Part shown: positions 13,853 to 19,075 of the stretch, in pieces
Numbering within the stretch: the first letter of the stretch is position 1
How the letters are laid out: every line of letters starts with the position of its first letter
NCBI GenBank assembly: GCA_043788645.1
Contig: JAYVTS010000378.1
Coordinates: 1-19,075, forward strand
DNA length: 19,075 nt
Direction of reading: 5' to 3'
Source: CANIZL01 sp043788645
GTDB lineage: Bacteria; Verrucomicrobiota; Verrucomicrobiia; Limisphaerales; UBA9464
Made by a program: the position numbers and the translations under genes
The notes under the pieces: model-generated
What the model saw: the letters and a program-made list of their open reading frames with translations, nothing else
Told to the model about the DNA's origin: nothing
Databases searched by the model: none

Positions 13853-14941
13853 ATGGAACTATTTCGTGGAATTCTTAAAGCCGCCGTTGAAGGCGGAGCC
13901 TCCGATGTGCATCTCAAGGTCGGCACCCCCGTCATCCTTCGGATCAATCGAAACCTAGTCGCCGTGGATTGCCCCGTGCCGACCGAGGAATGGATGATTC
14001 AGGTTACCAAGAAAATCTGTCCCGAACACGCCCAGCTTCGCTTGAAGGAGGATCGAGAGGTGGACTTTAGCTATTTCGAACCCGGCGTTGGGCGTTTCCG
14101 AACCAACGTCTTCCAGCAACGCGGCACGTTCGCCCTCGCCATGCGGGCGGTAAAAAACCAAGTCCCCTCTTTTGAAGAACTCGGGCTCCCGCCGGTCCTC
14201 AAGGACATTGCCCGTTCCCCGCGTGGCATCGTCCTCGTCGCGGGCACCACCGGATCCGGTAAATCAACGACCCTAGCGGCCCTGCTGGAATACGTGAACG
14301 CCAACTTCAAAAGGCACATTGTCACCCTCGAAGATCCGATCGAGTTCGTTTTTGAAGACAATCAGTCGGTGATTGAACAACGAGAAGTCGGCCTCGACAC
14401 GACCAGTTTTCAATCGGGGCTGAAAATGGTTCTCCGACAAGACCCGGACATCATCATGGTTGGCGAAATGCGCGATGCCGTTTCGCTGCAAGCCGCCATG
14501 AGTGCGGCGGACACGGGTCACTTGGTGCTCTCGACCCTCCACACCCAGAATGCGTCCCAGTCCATTGGCCGAATTCTCGATTTCTTCAAACCCGACGAAC
14601 GAGAACAAGTCCGGCGCCAATTGGCCGGAACGCTCCGCGCCGTCATCTGCCAACGAATGGTCGGTACCATTGCCGGCGGCGTCACGCCCGCACTCGAAAT
14701 CCTCATTAATACGCAAACCGTGAAGAAAATGCTGGAGGACAATCGCCTAGAGAAGATCAATGCCGCTCTAGAAACCGGCGCGGACGACGGGATGCAAACG
14801 TTTAACCAAGCCCTCTACAATTTGGTGCAAGATCGAAAAATTTCGGACCGCGAAGCGCTGTCGAAAGCGACCAACGCCCAAGCCCTCGAAATGATGTTCA
14901 AAGGCATCTTTCTCAACGACAGCTCGCGAATTATTTCGTGA
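13853..14941 (+). CDS. PilT/PilU-type pilus retraction ATPase
   Basis: The 362-residue protein shows the full set of type IV pilus retraction ATPase motifs: ASDVHLKVG (16-24) and the N-terminal PAS-like fold, Walker A GTTGSGKST (131-139), Asp box VTLEDPIEF, Walker B DPDIIMVGE (197-205) and His box TGHLVLSTLHT (221-231). Family members are hexameric motors at the inner membrane that depolymerise the pilus. The AIRNLIRE motif near the C-terminus of PilT is replaced by VKKMLEDNRLEKI, and GMQTFNQAL is closer to PilU. The ATG at 13853 fits the family start; a TTG at 13808 would add 15 residues. No other pilus gene lies in the window. Confidence 0.92.
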   Translation: MELFRGILKAAVEGGASDVHLKVGTPVILRINRNLVAVDCPVPTEEWMIQVTKKICPEHAQLRLKEDREVDFSYFEPGVGRFRTNVFQQRGTFALAMRAVKNQVPSFEELGLPPVLKDIARSPRGIVLVAGTTGSGKSTTLAALLEYVNANFKRHIVTLEDPIEFVFEDNQSVIEQREVGLDTTSFQSGLKMVLRQDPDIIMVGEMRDAVSLQAAMSAADTGHLVLSTLHTQNASQSIGRILDFFKPDEREQVRRQLAGTLRAVICQRMVGTIAGGVTPALEILINTQTVKKMLEDNRLEKINAALETGADDGMQTFNQALYNLVQDRKISDREALSKATNAQALEMMFKGIFLNDSSRIIS

Positions 14942-14942
14942 G

Positions 14943-14987
14943 CAGGTTTCGGGTTCCAGGTTTCGGACACCTGAGACCCGGCACCTG
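14943..14987 (+). repeat. Symmetric hairpin repeat, copy B
   Basis: The 45-nt unit begins one base after the pilT-like stop: CAGGT, 9 bases, CAGGT, 7 bases, ACCTG, 9 bases, ACCTG. Each 9-base spacer holds a matching block (CGGGT / ACCCG), so the whole folds as three 5-bp stems separated by 2x2 internal loops. No T tract follows. It may end pilT transcription or shield the mRNA 3' end. Copy A is at 4885-4929. Confidence 0.65.
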
Positions 14988-14998
14988 CCCCACCCACC

Positions 14999-15038
14999 CC
15001 GTCACCGTCCCGTCACCTGCTTGTAACTGGACCGTCAT
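14999..15038 (+). promoter_or_regulatory. Four tandem Pho-box half-sites upstream of the phoB-like gene
   Basis: Four heptamers, CCGTCAC (14999), CCGTCAC (15010), TTGTAAC (15021) and CCGTCAT (15032), start exactly 11 bp apart with 4-bp spacers. E. coli PhoB binds CTGTCAT heptamers at the same 11-bp period. The array ends 36 bp before the phoB-like ATG. A TATCTC at 15061-15066 is a possible weak -10. Confidence 0.75.
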
Positions 15039-15074
15039 TGCAGCCCGGGCGCACCCGGCCTATCTCAGCTGCGG

Positions 15075-15755
15075 ATGGCTAAGATACTTGTTGTCGACGA
15101 CGAACCGGACGCTTTGGAGTTAGTCGGATTTAACCTCAAAGCGGCGGGCTACTCCGTCATCACCGCTGGTGACGGGGCCGAAGCACTCAAGCGGGCGCGT
15201 CAAGACCTGCCCGATCTCATTCTGCTAGACATCATGATGCCGGATGTCGATGGCCTGGAAGCCTGTCGCATTCTCCGGCTCGAAGCAGCAACCACCGGGA
15301 TTCCAATCATTATGCTCACCGCGCGAGCGGCGGAGGTGGATCGCGTCCTGGGTCTTGAACTCGGCGCGGACGATTACATTACCAAACCATTCAGCCCACG
15401 AGAGCTGGTTCTACGAATCAAGAAACTGCTCCAACGTCACGCTGAACCTGAAACCAAGCTCGACCATTTCCACTGCGGCGAACTCTCCGTGGATGTGCCG
15501 CGTCACTCCGTGACCGTAAAAGGCCGCGCGGTTGAACTCACCGCCACCGAATTCCGCCTCCTCCTCACCCTAGCCCAACGCCGTGGTCGCGTGCAGACCC
15601 GCGAAGCCTTGCTACGCGACGTGTGGGAGTATGACAATTTGATCGACACGCGGACGGTCGATACCCATATGCGTCGCCTCCGGGAAAAACTCGGTGACGC
15701 CGCCAAACATCTCGATACCGTGCGCGGTGTCGGCTACCGCTTTGTCGAAACCTGA
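15075..15755 (+). CDS. phoB: PhoB-like OmpR-family response regulator
   Basis: The 226-residue protein has a receiver domain (1-120) with acidic pocket D8/D9, phosphoacceptor D52 in LLDIMMPD, T82 in LTARA and K104 in TKPFSPRE. An OmpR/PhoB winged helix follows (about 130-226): ELTATEFRLLLTLAQRRGRV, REALLRDVW, RTVDTHMRRLREKL and RGVGYRF. A PhoR-like kinase starts 21 bases later, so this is an operon. Four Pho-box-like half-sites upstream suggest autoregulation and support a phosphate-control role, but no pst or phoU gene is in the window. No clear ribosome-binding site precedes the ATG. Confidence 0.88.
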   Translation: MAKILVVDDEPDALELVGFNLKAAGYSVITAGDGAEALKRARQDLPDLILLDIMMPDVDGLEACRILRLEAATTGIPIIMLTARAAEVDRVLGLELGADDYITKPFSPRELVLRIKKLLQRHAEPETKLDHFHCGELSVDVPRHSVTVKGRAVELTATEFRLLLTLAQRRGRVQTREALLRDVWEYDNLIDTRTVDTHMRRLREKLGDAAKHLDTVRGVGYRFVET

Positions 15756-15776
15756 CGAGCCCCAGCTTCTCCTCTT

Positions 15777-16976
15777 ATGAACCCTGCCCTGCCCATTGCC
15801 TGGGGCGGAATCGCCCTCCTAACCGGTGTTACTTGGTGGCTCTACCGCCGCAATACATGGCTCGTGGCCGACATCCGCGAGCGCTCGCTTCGGTTTGCTG
15901 AACTCAAAACCGCCCGCCACCTGGAACTCGTCGAAGAACAATCCAAACAACAAGCCCTCCTGGATGCAATGGTGGAAGGCGTGCTCCTGCTGGATGAAAA
16001 AGGCGCGATTGAACACGCCAATCCCGCGTTGCAACGCCAGTTCGCCCTCGGACCGGATTTTCGAGGTCGCCCCTTACTGGAAGTCTTGCGATACCCCGGC
16101 TTGGGTCAGGCGATGACTCAGGTCAAACAGCTGGGTCGCCTCGAAGAATTTGAACTGGCCACCCTAGGGGATCAACCGCGCACGTTTCAAATCAATGCCG
16201 TCTCCCTCCGCGATCCCGACCGTATCCCGGCCGGCACGCTCCTTGTCTTTCATGACCTAACGGATCGGCATCGCCTCGAAGAACTGCGCCGCGATTTCGT
16301 AGCCAATGTCTCCCATGAACTGCGTACGCCACTGTCGTTAATTAAGGGATCTGCCGAAACCCTTCTCGGTGGTGCCAAGGACGACCCCGTGGCCACCGCT
16401 CGGTTTCTACAAATCATCGATAAACACGCGGATCGACTTACCTATCTGATCGAGGATTTGCTAACGGTTTCAAAACTCGAATCCGGTCGGGCGCTGCTGA
16501 ACCTTCAACCCATCGAACTTCGCAACGTGGCCGAAGAAGTCCTCGAAACCCTCCACGCCAAAGCCAAAGATCGCTCGATCACTCTGATCAACGAAATCCC
16601 AGCGCGCCTCCAAATCCATGGCGATGCGGACCGGCTCCAACAAGTTTACGCGAACTTGATTGACAACGCGATCAAATATGGCCGCCCCCAAGGGCACGTC
16701 GTCCTAGGAGCCCATTCGTTACACGAAGACATCGCGGAGGCGTGGGTGAGGGACGATGGACAAGGGATCCCAGCTGACGCTCAGGAACGGGTTTTTGAAC
16801 GATTCTTCCGGGTCGACAAAGGTCGATCCCGTGAATTGGGGGGCACGGGCCTTGGGCTCAGTATTGTGAAACACATCGTCCAAGCCCACGGCGGCGAAGT
16901 ACGCGTCGAGAGCGAACTCGGCCGCGGCACCACCTTCTTTTTCACCCTCCCACGGGTGAACGGAGAAGAAGGATGA
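15777..16976 (+). CDS. phoR: PhoR-like membrane sensor histidine kinase
   Basis: The 399-residue kinase has one N-terminal membrane helix (about 5-23) and a PAS domain (about 58-165: LLDAMVEGVLLLDEKGAIEHAN ending LLVFHDLTDRHRLEELR). HisKA follows with phosphoacceptor H180 in FVANVSHELRTPLSLIKG. The HATPase domain has N box NLIDNAIKYG (293-302), G1 DDGQGIP, F box ERFFRV and G2 GGTGLGLS (355-362). This order matches PhoR, with the single helix and short periplasmic part typical of kinases that sense through the Pst/PhoU complex. It is the partner of the response regulator 21 bases upstream. Its stop is 2 bases from that of the convergent gene, with no room for a terminator between them. Confidence 0.88.
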   Translation: MNPALPIAWGGIALLTGVTWWLYRRNTWLVADIRERSLRFAELKTARHLELVEEQSKQQALLDAMVEGVLLLDEKGAIEHANPALQRQFALGPDFRGRPLLEVLRYPGLGQAMTQVKQLGRLEEFELATLGDQPRTFQINAVSLRDPDRIPAGTLLVFHDLTDRHRLEELRRDFVANVSHELRTPLSLIKGSAETLLGGAKDDPVATARFLQIIDKHADRLTYLIEDLLTVSKLESGRALLNLQPIELRNVAEEVLETLHAKAKDRSITLINEIPARLQIHGDADRLQQVYANLIDNAIKYGRPQGHVVLGAHSLHEDIAEAWVRDDGQGIPADAQERVFERFFRVDKGRSRELGGTGLGLSIVKHIVQAHGGEVRVESELGRGTTFFFTLPRVNGEEG

Positions 16977-16978
16977 CC

Positions 16979-17662
16979 CTACCTGCCTTGCACGACTCGT
17001 TGGAGGGTCTCCCGGTGAACGACCAAATAAAAGGCGAAAACCAGTAAGAGGCCAATCACCGCCGCCGCGAAGGAATACGCCACGAGCTTCACTTTCCGAA
17101 CCTTCTCCGCGAACTCAGCTCGATCTTCGTCCAAAGAGCCTCCGCGCAGAATCATCTGTTCGTTCACGAGCTTCTTCATCTGGACTTCATCCAAAAGTCG
17201 CAGCGTGTACCACGCCGCAGCGGGATCGGCGAAGGGGGACTTGAGCGCCGCAATCTCCGCCGGTTGCGCGACTTGGAACAATCCGCGCCAAAAGCCCGCG
17301 TCCTCCAGCGTCCAAAGCCGGATGACTCCTTGATTACGCACGACAATTTGCATGCGCGTCCACAAAGCTGTCCGGCAAGCATCCGCCTCGCTCTCCCGGG
17401 CAACGGCTTCGCTATGAAGGAGGGCTTCGTCGCCGGTGATCTGCAGGCCAATGGCCGCCAGAATGACGCCTTCTTCGCCCGGAATAACTTGGAACTCCGT
17501 GAGGAACTTTTCCAACTGTTCTCCGGGCAATCCGGCCCGTTGCCAGAGCTGTAAGAGCGCAGGTAGATCTTCCAGATGAGCGCGACGAGCGGTATAGAGA
17601 GAAGCCGATTCCACAAAGTCCGAACCTACGGACGGAGTTCCCGCAAGCAATGCTGGAGTCAT
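16979..17662 (-). CDS. GNAT-fold-like protein with C-terminal membrane anchor
   Basis: The 227-residue protein has an N-terminal region (about 23-130) that reads like a GNAT acetyltransferase: YTARRAHLEDLPALLQLW, GVILAAIGLQI and RNQGVIRLWTLEDAGFWRGLF. The acetyl-CoA loop (Q/RxxGxG/A) is not visible; VARESEADACRTALWTRMQ occupies its place, so catalysis is doubtful. A charged linker (about 160-190) leads to one transmembrane helix (KLVAYSFAAAVIGLLLVFAFYLVV, about 192-215) and a short tail. The GNAT-like part should face the cytoplasm if it is tail-anchored. ATG at 17662 or GTG at 17665 are equal choices. It follows the PVC cytochrome gene on the same strand and converges on phoR. Confidence 0.68.
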   Translation of the reverse strand: MTPALLAGTPSVGSDFVESASLYTARRAHLEDLPALLQLWQRAGLPGEQLEKFLTEFQVIPGEEGVILAAIGLQITGDEALLHSEAVARESEADACRTALWTRMQIVVRNQGVIRLWTLEDAGFWRGLFQVAQPAEIAALKSPFADPAAAWYTLRLLDEVQMKKLVNEQMILRGGSLDEDRAEFAEKVRKVKLVAYSFAAAVIGLLLVFAFYLVVHRETLQRVVQGR

Positions 17663-17700
17663 CACAAGAATTTGGACCCACTCAGCCTCGGATCGGCGTG

Positions 17701-17719
17701 CCCAGAAACGGTTCCTGGG
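17701..17719 (-). other. Hairpin between the PVC cytochrome gene and the GNAT-like gene
   Basis: CCCAGGA and TTCTGGG flank a 5-base centre, giving a stem of about seven pairs with one G-T wobble, starting 3 bases past the cytochrome stop. No T run follows, so this is not a classical terminator. It may be an RNA processing or stability element. Confidence 0.35.
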
Positions 17720-17721
17720 AA

Positions 17722-19075
17722 TTACGGCAACGGCACCTGGCCCGCATGCATGAGGTAGCTCAACAAATCGCGAGCTGCGTCCAACGACAGTCCCTCGATT
17801 AATCCCTCCGGCATCAGCGATTGGGTGACCGTCTCGAGCGTCGCAAGCTCAGAAATCTCTAAGGTCACGGGTTCTCCCTGCCCTTGCAACACCACCGTAC
17901 GGTCCGTTCTGGCACTCAGGATTCCGTTTAATATTCGCCCGTCGTTTAGCGTCGCAATCGTCATCCGATAGTCCACCGGAACAACGGCGCTTGGGTCGAT
18001 CACATTTTCTAGCAGATAATCAAGATTCGCCCGACCGGAGCCCGTTAGATCAGGGCCCACATGTGCCCCTTCCCCGTAGAGCGAATGGCAAACCCCACAC
18101 CGTTGCTGAAACAATAGCCGACCCTGTCTGAGATCCGCCTGGGCCAGCGTCTCTCCCGAAAAAGTCGAACGAAATTTAGCAATGACGGACCGCTTATCCG
18201 CGTCGAGCGGTCGAATCACACCCCAGACTTCGGAGAGCTGTTGAGTTAACGCGGCATCGCCCAACCCGGCCAACTGCCGAGCGTGAAAAGGAGTGACATC
18301 GGCTTTCGGAACGCGACCGCTGGCGAGCGCCTTCAGCAACTCGCGGGCTCCGTCCAATCGAGTGACTAAGGCACTCAGCAACGGAGGCCGCTGATCGGCT
18401 GCCACCCATTGATATTTGCTGAGCGCGAGCCCCGGTGCTTCCGCATCCCCGAGTTGCAACAAACCAACGAGTGCAGGCGAGGCGAGCGTTGTCTCGGTCG
18501 CCACTTGTTTCAAGAGCGGTGCCAGATTGGGAGCCCGATTCTCCAACAACGTGGCTAGGGCTCGGCGGCGTTCATTGGCCGTCGCGTGCTCATCGGCGAG
18601 CACCGCACGAACCTGGTCCAAAGCCCGGCCGTCCCCAAACAGCACACCCAAATCACGAACGCACTTCGGCACTTCGGTATCCGGATGTTTCAGGGCGACT
18701 TCCGCGAACGCTGCCCAGCCGTGCGGCGCCTCGGCTTTACGCCATCCTTTCGTAGCGGCCGACAATCCGGACACGAGGTTTGCCTGAGCGAAGGAATCCT
18801 TCCTCGCTTCCACCAACAATCGGTTAAAACTCTCCGGCGCATTTTCCAATTCCTCTCCCAACCGGCGTGCGATCAGCACTTGGAGCAGCGGAATTCGGCT
18901 GGCCGAAAATAGGCGAGCCGCCACGTCCGGTTGCGTGGCTACCAAGGGCTCAATGCCTTGCCAGATGAGCAGCGGCAGATTGTGATCGTTCGCATCCTCG
19001 CCGCGGACCACCAGTTTCAACGCCAGTCTTGTTCGTTCCACCACCGGGAAATTCTGCAGCGCGGAAGCCAAATAA
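17722..19075 (-). CDS. PVC-type heme-binding CxxCH protein, C-terminal part (cut by window edge)
   Basis: The frame is open to the right edge and its start lies beyond. About 450 residues are present. The opening (LASALQNFPVVERTRLALKL, RGEDANDHNLPLLIWQGIEPL) matches the region just after the sensor/propeller part of the large PVC-type membrane-bound dehydrogenase-like proteins (TIGR02604 type). Helical HEAT-like repeats run to about 300. A mono-heme cytochrome c domain follows: GRLLFQQRCGVCHSLYGEG with CGVCH near 323, then HVGPDLTGSGR and the C-terminal SLMPEGLIEGLS, DLLSYLMH. The domain is periplasmic in known relatives and is thought to pass electrons from sugar or polyol oxidation; the substrate is unknown. 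Confidence 0.9.
   Translation of the reverse strand, partial: YLASALQNFPVVERTRLALKLVVRGEDANDHNLPLLIWQGIEPLVATQPDVAARLFSASRIPLLQVLIARRLGEELENAPESFNRLLVEARKDSFAQANLVSGLSAATKGWRKAEAPHGWAAFAEVALKHPDTEVPKCVRDLGVLFGDGRALDQVRAVLADEHATANERRRALATLLENRAPNLAPLLKQVATETTLASPALVGLLQLGDAEAPGLALSKYQWVAADQRPPLLSALVTRLDGARELLKALASGRVPKADVTPFHARQLAGLGDAALTQQLSEVWGVIRPLDADKRSVIAKFRSTFSGETLAQADLRQGRLLFQQRCGVCHSLYGEGAHVGPDLTGSGRANLDYLLENVIDPSAVVPVDYRMTIATLNDGRILNGILSARTDRTVVLQGQGEPVTLEISELATLETVTQSLMPEGLIEGLSLDAARDLLSYLMHAGQVPLP

Overview
The window looks like a chromosomal segment of a Verrucomicrobiota bacterium, probably of the Pedosphaera/Limisphaerales type. This is inferred from gene content, not from a marker-gene phylogeny. 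The signs are DUF1501 and DUF1549/DUF1553 proteins, a PVC-type CxxCH cytochrome, a Tat-exported Gfo/Idh/MocA protein, an OmcB-like DUF11 envelope protein, and a dksA-like/rpmG/rpsR cluster. No rRNA, tRNA, CRISPR array, transposase or phage gene was recognised.

Layout. 1-1006 (-): 5' part of an OmcB-like surface protein running off the left edge, with a candidate promoter near 1175-1203. 1597-2869 (-): dksA-like gene, rpmG and rpsR, ending in a hairpin terminator. All three proteins lack the cysteines of the zinc-binding forms of their families. 2962-4846 (-): a PaaK-like adenylate-forming ligase and a half-size EamA-like membrane protein. 4937-8558 (-): a DUF1549/DUF1553 CxxCH protein followed by a Tat-exported DUF1501 protein. 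8868-11577 (-): a BlaI/BlaR1-type regulatory pair with two operator palindromes just upstream of blaI. The BlaR1 reading frame is split by a -1 shift at a run of six A's. 11723-13054 (+): Gfo/Idh/MocA protein. 13155-13550 (-): glycine-rich RRM protein with its own terminator. 13853-14941 (+): PilT/PilU-type ATPase. 15075-16976 (+): PhoB/PhoR-type two-component system preceded by four Pho-box-like half-sites at exact 11-bp spacing. 16979-17662 (-): GNAT-like protein with a C-terminal membrane anchor. 17722-19075 (-): C-terminal part of a PVC-type heme-binding protein running off the right edge.

Working together. The DUF1549/DUF1553 and DUF1501 genes, the Gfo/Idh protein and the PVC cytochrome belong to exported gene sets that are greatly expanded in PVC bacteria and often linked to polysaccharide or sugar breakdown. 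BlaI/BlaR1 and PhoB/PhoR are two separate regulatory modules, each with a visible candidate DNA target. No clearly new multi-gene system stands out. The items most worth a second look are the BlaR1 frame break, the tandem Pho-box array, the paired BlaI operators, a symmetric hairpin repeat found twice directly after stop codons, and the zinc-ligand-free dksA/rpmG/rpsR trio.
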